Assembly (NCBI GenBank): GCA_036417435.1
Contig: CM070903.1
Coordinates: 59,062,001 to 59,126,000 of the forward strand
DNA from: Inia geoffrensis
Taxonomy: Eukaryota; Chordata; Mammalia; Artiodactyla; Iniidae
Reading direction: 5' to 3'
Length of the DNA: 64,000 bases
The notes below the pieces were generated by a model. The model was not told where the DNA came from. It searched no databases and worked only from the letters and a program-made list of their open reading frames with translations. Within the stretch, counting starts at the first letter, position 1, and every line of letters begins with the position of its first letter. Of the stretch, positions 1 through 12,900 are shown piece by piece. Position numbers and translations under genes: made by a program.

Positions 1-1499
1 GCAATCCTAAAACTTAATTTATATATTCCTTGACAGCAAAGCATTAAAAATGACCATCATTAGGTCTGTTAAAATGCAGCAATAAAGGGCATTGTTGCAA
101 AGATTCACAAGGAAAAAAATCTTAATATGATATTCTGTAATACCCCTATGAAAATTTTAGAAGCCTCTACTTTGAATCCTGAAAATATGGTAAAAGGAGA
201 GTACTTCCAGTTTTCAAACGACAATAAAAGATAGGTTTTTCCTTTCCACCCTTAGATATCACACAAAACTCAAAGAAAATGGGTAACAGAGCACTATCTC
301 CATTATCAACAGGTATAACTTACTAAACAGGAGACTGTTAAAACTTACTAAAATTTCTGAGAAACAATGACTAATTATAGTAAAGGTCTAATGGCTTTAT
401 GGAAGGAATCTAGAACATATGCTCATATCTGTAAATGTCCGACAAAGTTTTCAGAGCATAGATCTTCAAAGTAAGACACCCCTAACCAATGAGCTCTGGT
501 TTGGGATGATGAGAATGGGAATATTGTCTGGTAGCAAACACTTTTCTTGACTTTTTTTGTCACAGTATCTCAAGCAACAAGGAAATCAAGGTTAAGTAAG
601 AAATCACACAGAGAAGCCATATTTGTTGGAAGATATCTGTTGGTAAGGCAGGGGATGAGAGCCTTTGCATATGGTAAGCCATCCTGATAGGTTGATCCCA
701 GTGGGTTCAACCTATCAGGAGAGAAGAGGCAAAAAGAAGCCACCCCCCACCCATGCATGCGTGTGTGCACACACACGCACACACTTCTGTGTCATAAGGT
801 GAATTTCTACAAGCTTGAAACATGGTCTTTAAACTATAAGAAGCTTCAAAGTGAGTAGCAGGTCCAGGAATTCCTAATATGAATTACATGAATAGTAGTC
901 AAAAGAACTAACACAGCGTCATTATAAAGATATTACAAATAAACAGAGGAAAGGAATACAGAAGAACTTATAGATAAAATTTACTCATTTAAAAAATTTT
1001 TGATGAAGCAAACAACAATTGTGGGCAAATGTACTCCCATAAAATAAAAATTAAAAGTCAGAACCTTCATTGTCTCTTAATTATCTTTAAAGAATTTCTC
1101 TAAATTAAGTAGAAAGATGTCACAAGGCAACAGAAGGAGAAAAAATTTGAGCTTTCACCAGACAAAAAGTAAACAAAAAATATTTAAAACCTTAACAGAA
1201 GTAAAGGACACATTTGAAGCAGAATATTAGAAATTGCTGAAAACACAGTAAAAGGGATAAATAAATGATAGGCTTCAGGAAAAGAAACAAAATGAAATAA
1301 AAACAAGTAAAATGAACATTACTAGGTTATCTTTATGGAAAACAGACAAGGGAAATCCAACATAAGTACAATTTGTATCTCCTTCTGTGCCACCCCAACC
1401 TCATAAAAGAGATCTGAAATAATAAGACAGAAACTATTTAAAGATATATAGAATATTGCCCCTTCTAAACCCAACCTTTAATCTATAGACTGTAAGGGC

Positions 1500-1672
1500 A
1501 CATCATGCCATGGGAAAAATGTCTACACAACCATCCAAGCTAAGAAATATGGGTACAGGTATATGGGAACTCTCCGTACCATCATCTCAGTTTTTCTGTA
1601 AATCTAAAACTATTCTAAAAAATGAAGTTCATTAAAAAATTTAAAAGGCAAAAAAAAAAAAAAAAAAAAAAG
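1500..1672 (+). mobile_element. Ancient L1 3' end with A tail
   Basis: The phrases tatatgggaactctccgtacc, then aaatctaaaactattctaaaaaatgaag, then an A tract (1651-1671) resemble the 3' end of old mammalian L1M elements. A better-preserved relative lies at 53236-53325. Heavily mutated, no coding potential. Confidence 0.6.
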
Positions 1673-2089
1673 GCCTAATAAATATGTTCTGGTAAAATTA
1701 TCAACTTTAAAGATAAGAAAGTAAGACTTTGACCATTGAAAACTAGTTATGGGAAAATATGATTTGTTTTAGATGTTTCCACAGAAACTTTAAAATCTAA
1801 ATGCTATAAAATCCTCAAGGGAAGAAACTGCGATCCAAGGATTTTATACTTAGCTAATCTGTCATTAAGCTGTAAGGATAACAGACAAATAGTTTTAAAC
1901 ATGCCAAGTTTAAGATCCTTTTAGCCTGTCTTGAAGACACTTGAAGCCACAAGGAAAATTTAAGCCAATCAATGTATAAATGAATAATCTTACAGAAGAA
2001 AATCTACCTGTGAGCATTTGATTCATTTAGCTATAAACTGAAACTAATGCAAATATGGAGATAATGATTACAGAACAGAATATAGAGCT

Positions 2090-2700
2090 TTAAGCCCAGA
2101 CAGTGTAGAAATGAAGAATCTAATCAATAAATTGGAAAAAATTGCAAAAAATAATAATAATAACCCTAAGTAAATGAGTAGGAATTAATGTGTTAGAAAT
2201 CAGTAATTGGCTGAATAAATCTAAGAGCTTATTTTTTGATAGTAGTGAAAACAACAATAATAAAGTAGATAAATTGATAGACAGTTTTTTAAATGGAGAT
2301 AGCACAAATTTACAAAATAATTATAATAACTATAAGGAAGATTTTATCAACTTTAAGGGACTATATTTTAAGACCTGGGTGAAATGGGTAATTTTCTAGG
2401 AAATCATAAATACCAACATTGACCTAAAAAAGAAAAAACTTGGACAGATCAATTACCAAAGGGAAAACAGAGAAAAATGTCGAAGAGCTAACCTTAAAAA
2501 AATGCACCAGTCCCTAGATGGTTTCACAAAGGAGTACTACTAAAGCTCTAAGAAAAGGATAACTTCAGTGCTGTTTAATATGTTCACTAAGATAGAATTC
2601 TAAGGAAATCTACTAAATTCTTTTTACAAAGTGAGTATGATATTGACACCTAAACCCCAGGCAGCAAAATGAAAACAAAAACGTTATTTACAAAGGAAAA
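2090..2700 (+). mobile_element. Ancient L1 ORF2 fragment
   Basis: Degenerate match in style to the L1 ORF2 region ahead of the reverse transcriptase: a 'gatggtttcac' phrase, 'gagtatgatattgacacctaaacc', and the lysine-rich stretch before it. Many stops. The subfamily cannot be fixed by eye. Confidence 0.5.
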
Positions 2701-4156
2701 GAACCAGATGAACCTTAAACTGCTTTGACACTGAACACCAGACGACCACAGAACGGTAGAAAACTTGTGACCCAAGAATTAGAGTCAGAAAATGTGGTCG
2801 TTTAGGTGTGAAGGCAAGAGAAAAACAATCTTTTAGATATGCAGTGGCTCAGAAAATATACTACTTATCTACTGTGCCTGTGAAATCTATTTCAAGATAT
2901 TTTAACTAACAGGCAAATGAAATAAAGAATTAAGGAATGGAGGAAATAATGGTATAAGAAGATTATCATTAACACTGAAACCGGTTATAAGATTTAACTT
3001 CTTTTTATGAGATATATGTGTTCACTTAAATGTATATCTATATATGTATATAGATGATAGATGTTGTGTTTAGAAAGTCCGATGCCAAATGGAAGTGTGT
3101 GTGTGTATACATAAAGTTTGATGCCAAATGTTCATCTGTGGATCTATTTAATAAGTATGGTAATAAATAAAAATTTAAATAACGAAATGCTTTCTACCCA
3201 CTGAAAATGAAAAAAAAAAAATGTGTAAAACCTCTGGCGTGAACTAAACCAAGGATACATTTATAAGCTTTTGGGTTTCTGTAGGTCATTTGCAATTTTC
3301 TAATCCAAATCTCTCCACACAATGTCAAAAAAAATACAGATCCACATGGACAGTAAATAAAACCACCCACCACTCATTCTTACAGCAAAACTAGAAGGTA
3401 GCGTGTAGTGCATCAAATTACATGTATATATGGGGAATTAATAACCCTAAATATTCTAAAGCCAGCTCTAGAGTCATGCCATATTAGAGAGTACATAGAA
3501 AACCAAAATATAAATGAGAAACCAGCATAGGCAGAACACAAATAAAATCACCCTCATGAAAGAAGTCCCCATCCTGAGTTGTGAAAACAGAACTGTTTCA
3601 CTGCCATGTAGGTCTAAGGCTAGATGGATCAGAGCACAAGCTACTGGAAGATCAAAAGGAAATGATTTTGGCAGTCTTGCTAAGATACAATTTCTAGGGG
3701 AAAGGAAGCAACTCGCAAAGGAGAGGCCTTCGTTGGAGGCTTGGAGATAAATGGAAGGAAGGAAGCTGCAATACAAATTAAGATTAGAAACAAGAGAATC
3801 CCCAAATTTTCTAATGTGTTTTCTAACACATCAGCCCATCCTCTAACCCAAAAATGTGCTATTAATTTAAAATATTTTGAATCACTATACCAAAAGAAGA
3901 AAGCCCTCTTGAAGCAAGAAACTTAGTAAACACCCCCAACCACTTTACCCCTTCACATTATGACTGATTAGAAAAAATTAGACATTTCAAAGAACAAAAA
4001 TGTCTGGTAGTATCCATACAAAACTGCTACAGGGAAAATTAATGAGAAGAAAAACTGATGAAAAATTTACCCAAAGAACTAACTACAAAGTGGAGGAGAC
4101 TTTGAAACAGTTCCTCACCCTGAATTAAATGTCTTTAAGCATTTTACAAACAGGAC

Positions 4157-4278
4157 TTTTTTTTTTTTCCTGCTGCACTGTGCAGCTTGTGGGATCTTAG
4201 TTCCCTGACCAGGGATTGAACCCCAGGCCCCAGCAGTGAGAGCATGGAGTCCTAACCACTGGATGGCCAGGGAATTTC
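4157..4278 (-). mobile_element. tRNA-derived cetartiodactyl SINE, short old copy
   Basis: On the minus strand this reads as a tRNA-like head (ccagtggttaggactccatg, then gggttcaatccctggtcagg) ending in an A tail, which appears here as the T run at 4157-4168. The A and B boxes of the internal RNA polymerase III promoter are recognisable. At about 120 bases it is shorter than the CHR-1 copies elsewhere in the window and more diverged. Confidence 0.75.
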
Positions 4279-4289
4279 TTTTTTTTGGT

Positions 4290-6330
4290 CAGAAAAAAAT
4301 TTTAATCAGAAAAGCAGAATTAAATGAACAAATAAAGTAAGATATGATGAACAATAAATAAAACCTAGGAGAGAAATTGAAGAAAAAGGCAATATCATCT
4401 TACATAGGAAGAATAATTTCAAAGTCCTCAATAAAAAAAAAAAATGGATTTCCCTGAAAACATAAGGAGAGTTGAGAAAATAAGTAGAAAATTTCAAGAA
4501 AACAAGGAGATAAAAAATATCATAGAGAAAATAATATAGAAGGTATGTAAGAAGATTAGACATATATACATTCAGATTTCTGAAAAAGAAAAACAGAACA
4601 ATGGACAACAGAACTAACATTTAAATTATAATCCAAGAAAGTTTTCTATAAATGAAAGGAAATTTGGATCTATGATTAAGAAGGGCCCTTGTGTACAGGG
4701 GGAAAATGACCCAGAATGGTCAACTCTAAGATGTAGTCTTATAAACCTATTAGACATTAAATATATAGAAGCAACCTTCTGAGTATCTATGCAAAAAGGC
4801 CAAGTCACTTTTTACAAAGGAAATAATATCATAAAGCAAGAAAACAGTGGAAGAACAATTTTAAGAAACTCCATAAAAAGAAAATGTGAGCCAACGATTT
4901 TTATATATAGACAAGCTGTATTTTATGTAATCAATCCTATGGAAAACAGTTTGATATAGACAAAAACTCAGTAAATATTCATAAACTCTTCTTTAGAAAG
5001 TTTTGAGATATAATTAAAGGAGTGATTAGAGGAAGATGCATACCTCTACACACTTGTGATGCTTAGGTAAATAAAAATTAAAAACTGAAAATGAATGAAA
5101 TCCCCAACTTAGAAAGGCAGAGGGAAAAAAACTGAAGAAAAAGAAAATAAAGATATAGAAGTAGAAATCAATAAAATAGGAAGCTGAAAACTGGTAAAAT
5201 TAATTAAAAAATCAAAATGCTAGTTCTTTGGGAAAAATTAACAACAACAAAAAATATACAAACCAACTAGCTAATCTAACCCAGTAAAAAGAAGAGAAAG
5301 CACAGTTACATAAAATAAAAAATGATATGGGGGAAATAACTTTTGAAACAGTAAATTTTAAGTCATGACAGACTGTTTGTACATCTCTATGCAAACATAT
5401 TTGAAAAATTAAATGAAATAGCTTCCTACAAAAATAGTTTGCCAAATTGACCTCAATAGAGTTAAAAGGATTAATATGATAATTTTTCAACAGAAAAACC
5501 AGTGACCTATGAAAAAATTACCCCACAAGAAGCACCAAGTCCACATATTTTCTCAAGGATGTTTTAGCATCCTTGCTCCTGAGCATGGAAAAATCAAGGA
5601 AAATTCCAATTTTCTTAAATGGAGCAAGTATGACATTGATGTCTAAATCACATAAAATATAAAAAGGAGAATTTAAAAACAGTCTCATTTTTTTAATATT
5701 GATGCCAAAATTCTATTTAAAACATCAGTAAACAGATTCCAATGATATATTAATAAAATATACTATTTTAATAGCCAAAGAGAAATAACAAATGATTATT
5801 TCTGTAGACACTAAAAAGGCCCTGACAAAATTCAACCCCCATCCTGATTTTAAAATACACACTCAATAAAATAAGAATTGATTCTTCTTTAACACTAAAT
5901 ATATATAACTCACCTCTAAAGCCATATTTTTCCTTAATAGGGAAACTTTAGATGTAGTCCCAATAGGGTCAGGAATAAGCTAAAGATGCCCACTGTCTCT
6001 TCCACTGTTTAACAACATACTATATAATTTAGCCAATACAATTAGGCAAAAGAAAATGACTCAACACATGAAAACTGGAAAAAGAAGTAAAACTACATCT
6101 TTCTTGAGAGACTATGATAAAATACTTATATATAAAATACTTATAAAACTCAAAGGAATCAATGATAAAACTAATACAAATAATAAGAACATAGGAAGAT
6201 ACAAAATTAATATTTGCAAAATAGTCTTCAGTTGTATAAGTAATAACAAATTAAAAGATATAATCATATAATGCAAGAGAAAACCCATTTTATATTGACA
6301 AAAAATAAGATGCTTAAGAATAAGCTTTAA
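4290..6330 (+). mobile_element. Ancient L1 ORF2 remnant
   Basis: The order of recognisable L1 ORF2 phrases is kept: 'ctagttctttgggaaaaatt', 'accaagtccacatatttt', 'gacattgatgtctaaatc', 'ttgatgccaaaattctattt', 'gacactaaaaaggccctgacaaaattcaac' and 'aagatgcccactgtctcttcc', the last preceding the reverse-transcriptase active site. Every frame is broken many times. This is an old L1M-class copy, 5' and 3' limits approximate. Confidence 0.7.
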
Positions 6331-6339
6331 AAGAAGTAA

Positions 6340-7400
6340 GCATATTGGTTCCAGTCCTGACATAATAGTGTAAGTCTGCTATGGTCTCCCTTTCCAGCTG
6401 ATTACAACTGAAAATCCTGGGAAAAAATACAAAAATTAATTACCTATGGCCTCTAAAATTAAACAAAAGCAAGCAGATTGTGGAGAGAAATCAAAACTTA
6501 AAGAAGGTACCACACAAGTGAGTTTGCCAACTTGCTTTTCGATGGGCTTTGCACCGAGTACAGAGCCCCCATTCAAAGTGCAAGGTGATAAAGCACTGAA
6601 ATACCAGTAGTAACCCTATCTTTCTGCCTAGAGGAATCAGGAAAAGGAGATCCAGGGGCAGGAGCACAAGAAGGGAAAAGTCCCGTATCAGAAAGGGAGC
6701 TCTAATTATTCATATAAATCTGCAGACCTTAAGCTCACCCCTGAGTTATGCATGTGTGGGACAGACCCAAAGCAGCATAACAAAGTCTTAGAGAACTCAA
6801 CTGAGGTGTGTACCACAACCAGGGAAAAGTGATAGTACTTGGGGTCTGAACTTACAATGGGTTGCTGCATTCTTAAACAAATCATTAACATTCACCAGAG
6901 GATTACAGCAGGTCTCACGGTCCAAACAACATAACATTCCACAATTTACCAAATATAATCAGAAATTGTCCAGAAAATGTGAACAATTCTCGAGAGAAAA
7001 GACAATCAACAAATGCCAACCACAAAATAACTTGGAGTTTAAAATATGAGAAAAAGATTTTAAAGCAGCTCATAACTGTATTCCACGAAGTAATGGAAAA
7101 CACACTTGAGAGCATAGAAAGAAGCTCACTGAACCCCAAATGGGGTATAACAACAACAAAAGGAAAATTATCATTCCTAGACATAGCATAATCAAACTGC
7201 TGAAAAAAAACAAAGAATATAGCCGAAGACATGTAGGAAATTATGAAAGCAGCTACAAAATAATGCATTACATTGACTTTTACTTCTTACATATGCAAAA
7301 ATAACTAAAAATGAATTAATTATAGGCCTAAACATTAAAATTATAAAACTTTAAAGGAAACAAAGGAGAAATTCTTTGCAATTTTGGTATAGGAAGGACA
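6340..7400 (+). mobile_element. Ancient L1/HAL1 5' and ORF1 remnant
   Basis: The phrase order (aattctcgagagaaaagacaatc, aacaaatgccaacc, aagattttaaagcagct, acacacttgagagcatagaaag) is that of the ORF1 N-terminal coiled-coil region of old L1M/HAL1 elements. It is degenerate and non-coding. It runs almost directly into ORF2 C-terminal sequence after 7250, so either most of the element was lost or two fragments lie side by side. Confidence 0.6.
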
Positions 7401-7440
7401 CTTCTTAAATAAAATGCAAAACCATAAAAAGTAATTTGGG

Positions 7441-7637
7441 GCTTCCCTGCTGGCGCAGTGGTTGAGAGTCCACTTGTCGATGCAGGGGACACGGGTTTGT
7501 GCCCCGGTCTGGGAAGATCCCACATGCCGCAGAGTGGCGGGGCCCGTGAGCCATGCTGCTGAGCCTGCGCGTCCGGAGCCTGTGCTCCACAACAGGAGAG
7601 GCCACAACAGTGAGAGGCCCGCATACTGCCAAAAAAC
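7441..7637 (+). mobile_element. CHR-2-type cetacean SINE
   Basis: tRNA-derived SINE with head gcttccctgctggcgcag, A-box and B-box (cacgggtttgtgccc) and a short A tail. A 10-bp target-site duplication, agtaatttgg, flanks it at 7430-7439 and 7638-7647. Inserted in old L1 sequence. Confidence 0.93.
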
Positions 7638-8067
7638 AGTAATTTGGACATCTTCAAAATTAAAATCCTCTGCTCTTTGAAAATCGTAATTAAGGGGGAA
7701 ATAATGGCAAGCCATAATATGGGAGGATATATTAAGAATTCGTATGTCAGACAAAGGACTTGTATCCAAAATACATTTAAAAAACCCTCTTACAACTTAA
7801 TAACAGTAAGACAAACAACCCCTATCTTCCTAGCTCTCCAAAAAAACTGGGCAAAAAGTGTGAATGAACACCACAAATATACCGAAAGCAGATAAGCACA
7901 TGAAAAGATAATCACTAGTCATTATGGAAATACAAATTAAAACTACAAGATTTCACCACACATTCATTAGAATGACTAAAATTAACTAACCACACCAAGA
8001 ATTGACAAGAATGTGAAAAAAGTAGAACTCTCATACACTGCTGGTGACACTTTAAAACAGTAAAACC

Positions 8068-8277
8068 GGGCTTCCCTGGTGGCGCAGTGGTTGAGAGTCC
8101 ACTTGTCGATGCAGGGGACACGGGTCTGTGCCCCAGTCTGGGAAGATCCCACATGCCGCGGAGCGGCTGGGCCCGTGAGCCATGGCCGCTGAGCCTGCGC
8201 GTCCGGAGCCTGTATTCTGCAACAGGAGAGGCCACAACAGTGAGAGGGCCGCGTAACACACACACACACACACAAAA
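8068..8277 (+). mobile_element. CHR-2-type cetacean SINE with (CA)n tail
   Basis: Full-length short SINE, head cttccctggtggcgcagtgg, with target-site duplication agtaaaacc at 8059-8067 and 8278-8286. Its tail is not plain A but a (CA)n microsatellite (about 8254-8274), a common way for SINE tails to seed microsatellites. Confidence 0.93.
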
Positions 8278-8589
8278 GTAAAACCACTTTGGGAAACTTT
8301 GACAATTTAGGAAAAAGTTAAATACGCACCTACCAAAACACCTAGCCATTCCACTCCTAAGTATTGACTTAAGAAAAAAAAATGTATTCACACAAAATCT
8401 TCTATCCTTATGTTTATAGCAACTTTATTTGTAATAGTCAATAACTGAAAACAACCCAAATGTTGATCAGCAGATGAGTGGATAAACAAATCGTGGTTTA
8501 TCTAAACAATGGAATGCTACCCAGTAATAAAAATGAACAAACTATAGATACATGCAACATCATGGATGAATATCGAAATTATGTGAAAG

Positions 8590-8933
8590 AAAGGCAATAT
8601 TGCTAAAATGTACATACTTCCCAAAGCCACCTATGGATTAATTGCAATACCTATGAAAATTCCAATGCCATTTTTACAGAAATAGAAAAAAATCCCAAAA
8701 TTCATTCAGAACCATGAATAGCCAAATCAGCCTTGAGGAAAAAAACAACAAAATTGGAGACATCACACTTCCTGGTTTCAAAATATATTTCAAAGCTACA
8801 GTAATCAAAACGGTATGGTACTGGCATGGAGATAGATATATAAACCAACAGAATAGAATAGAGAGCAGAGAAATCAACCCACACATACACAGCAAATTGA
8901 TCTTCAGCAAGGGTGTCAAAAATACACAATGGG
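8590..8933 (+). mobile_element. Outer old L1, 5' part (before nested insertion)
   Basis: ORF2 C-terminal sequence (tacttcccaaagccacctatgg, catcacacttcctggtttcaaa, gctacagtaatcaaaacggtatgg) that stops at aatacacaatggg and resumes after 14212 in the same order. It is the 5' half of an L1 copy later split by the L1 at 8934-14212. Confidence 0.85.
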
Positions 8934-9035
8934 CCTAGATAGCCTCATCCACCGGGAGGCAGAGAGCAGAAGCAAGAAGAACTACAATCCTGCAGCCTGT
9001 GGAACAAAAACCACATTCATGAAAAGATAGACAAG

Positions 9036-9925
9036 ATGAAAAGGCAGAAGGGTATGTACCAGATGAAGGAATAAGATAAACCCCCAGAAAAACAACTGAA
9101 TGAGGTGGAGATAGGCAACCTTCCAGAAAAAGAATTCAGAATAACCATAGTGAAGATGATCCAGGACCTTGGAAAAAGAATGGAGGCAAATATCGAGAAG
9201 ATGCAAGAAATGTTTAACAAAGACTTAGAAGAATTAATGAACAAACAGAGATGAACAATACAATAACTAAAATGAAAACTACACTAGAAGGAATCAATAG
9301 CAGAATAACTGAGACAGAAGAATGGATAAGTGACCTGGAAGACAGAATGGTGGAATTCAATGCTGCAGAACAGAATAAAGAAAAAAGAATGAAAAGAAAT
9401 GAAGGCAGCTTAAGAGACCTCTGGGACAACATTAAATGCAACAACATTTGCATTATACAGGTCCCAGAAGAAGAGAGAGAGAAAGGACCAGAGGAAATAC
9501 TTGAAGAGATTATAATCGAAAAATTCCCTAACATGTGAAAGGAAATAGCCACCCAAGTCCAGGAAGTGCAGAGAGTCCCATACAGGATAAACACAAGGAG
9601 AAACACGCTGAGACACATAGTAATCAAATTGGCAAAAGTTAAAGACAAAGAAAAATTATTGAAAGCAGCAAGGGAAAAATGACAACATACAAGGGCACTC
9701 CCATAAGGTTAGCAGCTGATTTCTCAGGAGAAACTCTATAAGCCAGAAGGGAGTGGCATGACATACTTAAAGTGATGAAAGGGAAGAAGCTACAAACAAG
9801 ATTACCCAGCAAGGATCTCATTCAGATTTGATGGAGAAATCAAAAGCTTTACAGACAAGCAAAAGCTAAGGGAATTCAGCACCACAAAACCAGCTCTACA
9901 ACAAATGCTAAAGGAACTTCTCTGA
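9036..9925 (+). pseudogene. L1 ORF1 remnant (RNA-binding chaperone)
   Basis: In L1, ORF1p is a trimeric coiled-coil RNA-binding protein of the retrotransposition particle. Here the heptad-rich coiled coil (EEWISDLEDRMVEFNAAEQN region, 9251-9400), the start of the RRM-like part (RDLWDNIKCNNICII) and the basic C-terminal part (ARISFRFDGEIKSFTDKQK) can all be read, but only by ignoring several in-frame stops and frameshifts. The longest clean piece is 95 codons (9251-9538). The start is taken at the ATG at 9036, which precedes the MKRQ-like opening. No functional product is possible. Confidence 0.88.
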
Positions 9926-9983
9926 GTGGGAAACACAAGAGAAGAAAGGGACTTACGAAAACAAACCCAAAACAATTAAGAAA

Positions 9984-12900
9984 ATGGTCATAGGAACATA
10001 CATATCGATAATTACCTTAAACGTGACTGGATTAAATGCTCCAACTAAAAGACACAGGCTTGCTGAATGGATACAAAAACAAAACCCATATATATGCTGT
10101 CTACAAGAGACCCACTTCAGACCTAGGGACACATACAGACTGAAAGTGAGGGGATGGAAAAAGATACTCCATGCAAATGGAAAACAAAAGAAAGCTGGAG
10201 TAGCAATACTCATATCAGATAAAATAGACTTTAAAATAAAGAACGTTACAAGAGTCAAGGAAGGACACTGCATAATGATCAAGGGATCAATCCAAGAAGA
10301 AGAAATAGCAATTATAAATATATATGCACCCAACATAGGAGCACCTCAATACATAAGGCAACTGTTAACAGCTATAGAACAGGAAAACGACAGTAACACA
10401 ATAATAGTGGGGGACTTTAACATCTCACTACACCAATGGACAGATCATCCAAAATGAAAATAAATAAGGAAACAGAAGCTTTAAATGACACAATAGACCA
10501 GATAGATTTAATTGATATTTATAGGACATTCCATCCAAAAACAGCAGATTACGCTTTCCTCTCAAGTGTGCATGGAACATTCTCCAGGATAGATCACATC
10601 TTGGGTCACAAATCAAGCCTCAGTAAATTTTAGAAAATTGAAATCATATCAAGCATCTTTTCTGACCACAATGCTATGAGATTAGAAATGAATTACAGGG
10701 AAAAGAACATAGAAAACACAAACACATGGAGGCTAAACAATACGTTACTAAATAACCAAGAGATCACTGAAGAAATCAAAGAGGAAATAAAAAAACACAT
10801 AAAGAGGCTTCTCTGGTGGCGCAGTGGTTGAGAGTCTGCCTGCCGATGCAGGGGACACGCGTTCGTGCCCCGGTCCGGGAGGATCCCACATGCCGTGGAG
10901 TGGCTGGGCCCGTGAGCCATGGCCGCTGAGCCTGTGCATCTGGAGCCTGTGCTCCACAACGGGAGAGGCCACAACAGTGAGAGGCCTGCATACCGCAAAA
11001 AAAAAAAAAAAAAAATACATAGAGACAAATGGCAATGAAAACACGACGAACCAAAACCTACGGGATGCAGCAAAAGCAGTTCTGAGAGAGAAGTTTATAG
11101 CTATACAAGCCTACCTCAAGAAACAAGAAAAATCTCAAATAAACAATCTAACCTCACACCTAAAGGAACTTGAGAAAGAAGAACAAACAAAACCCAAAGT
11201 TAGCAGAAGGAAATAAATCATAAAGATCAGAGCAGAAATAAATGAAATAGAAACAAAGGAAACAATAGCAAAGATCAGTTAAACTAAACACTGGTTCTTT
11301 GAGCAGATAAACAAAATTGATAAACCATTAGCCAGACTCCTCAAGAAAAAGAGGAAGAGGACTCAAATCAATAAAATTAGAAATGAAAAAGGAGAAGTTA
11401 CAACAGACACTGCAGAAATAAAAAGCATCCTAAGAGACTACTATAAGCAACTGTATGCCAAGAAAGTAGACAACCTGGAAGAAATGGACAAGTTGTTAGA
11501 AAGGTATAAGTTTCCAAGACTGAACCGGGAAGAAATAGAAAATATGAACAGACCAATCACAAGTAATGAAATTGAAACTGTGATTAAAAATTTTCCAACA
11601 AACAAAAATCCAGTACCAGATGGCTTCACAGGTGAATTCTATCAAACATTTAGACAAGAACTAACACCCATCCTTCTCAAGCTCTTCCAAAAAATTGTGG
11701 AGGAAGGAACACTTCCAAACTCATTCTATGAGGCCACCATCACCCTGATACCAAAACCAGACAAAGTTACTACAAAAAAAGAAAGTTAAAGACCAATATC
11801 ACTGATGAATATAGATGCAAAAATCCTCAGCAAAATACTAGCAAACAGAATCCAGCAACACATTAAAAGGATCATACACCGTGATCAAGTGGGATTTATC
11901 CCAGGGATGCAAGGATTCTTCATTATATGCAAATCAATCAATGTGATGCACCATATTAACAAACTGAAGAATAAAAACCATATGATAATCTCAATAGATG
12001 CAGAAAAAGCTTTTGACAAAATCAACACCGATTTACAATAAAAACTCTCCAGAAAGTGGGCATAGAGGGAACCTACCTCAACAGAATAAAGGCCATATAT
12101 GACAAGCCAACAGCAAACATCATCTCAATGGTGAAAAACAGAGCATTTCCTCTAAGATCAGGAACAAGACAAGGATGTCCACTCTCACCACTGTTGTTCA
12201 ACATAGTTTTGGAAGTCCTAGCCACTGCAATCAGGGAAGAAAAAGAAAGAAAGGAATATAAATTGGAAAAGAAGAAGTAAAACTGTCAGTGTTTGCAGAT
12301 AACATGATACTATAAATAGAGAATCCTAAAGATGCCACCAGAAAACTAGTAGAGCTAATCAATGAATTTGGTAAAGTTGCAGGATACAGAATTAATTCAC
12401 AGAAATCTCTTGCATTTGTCTACACTAATGATGAAAAATCTGAAAGAGAAATTAAGGATACAGTCCCATTTACCATTGCAACAAAAAGAATAAAATACCT
12501 AGGAATAAATCTACCTAGGGAGACAAAAGATCTCTATGCAGAAAGCTATAAGTCACTAATGAAAGAAATTAAAGATGATACAAACAGGTGGAGAGATATA
12601 CTATGTTCTTGGATTGGAAGAATCAATATTGTGAAAATGACTACGCTACCCAAAGCAATCTACAGATTCAATGCGATCCCTATCAAATTACCAATGACTT
12701 TTTTTTACAGAACTAGAGCAAAAAATCTTAAAATTTGTATGGAGACACGAAAGTCCCCTAATAGCCAAAACAGTCTTGAGGGAAAAAAAACAGAGCTGGA
12801 GGAATCAGACTTCCTGACTTCAGACTATACTTCAAAGCTACAGTAATCAAGAAAATATGGTACTGGCACAAAAACAGAAACATAGATCAATGGAACAAGA

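Larger units (their letters stand above)
1..4156. other. Intergenic AT-rich DNA with decayed L1 remnants
   Basis: No gene is supported. The stretch is very AT-rich and mostly reads as ancient L1-derived sequence: an L1 3' end with an A tail at about 1500-1672, and an ORF2-like fragment at about 2090-2700 (phrases recalling 'dated fragments' of the L1 reverse-transcriptase region, such as ccctagatggtttcacaaa). The parts 1-950 and 2800-4150 hold nothing I can name with confidence, apart from a short (CA)n run near 767-784. Confidence 0.6.
7250..8590 (+). mobile_element. Old L1 ORF2 C-terminal and 3' fragment, split by two SINEs
   Basis: Outside the two SINEs the sequence follows the ORF2 C-terminal end: agcacatgaaaagataatcactagtcatt, attagaatgactaaaat, cactgctggtgacac, ccattccactcctaagta, caatggaatgctacc. 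All frames are broken. It is clearly older than the L1 that starts at 8934. Confidence 0.75.

Noticed and set aside
7441..7520. tRNA-like head with A and B boxes
   Set aside because: It is the 5' end of a tRNA-derived SINE; no cloverleaf-complete tRNA gene is present at any of these loci.
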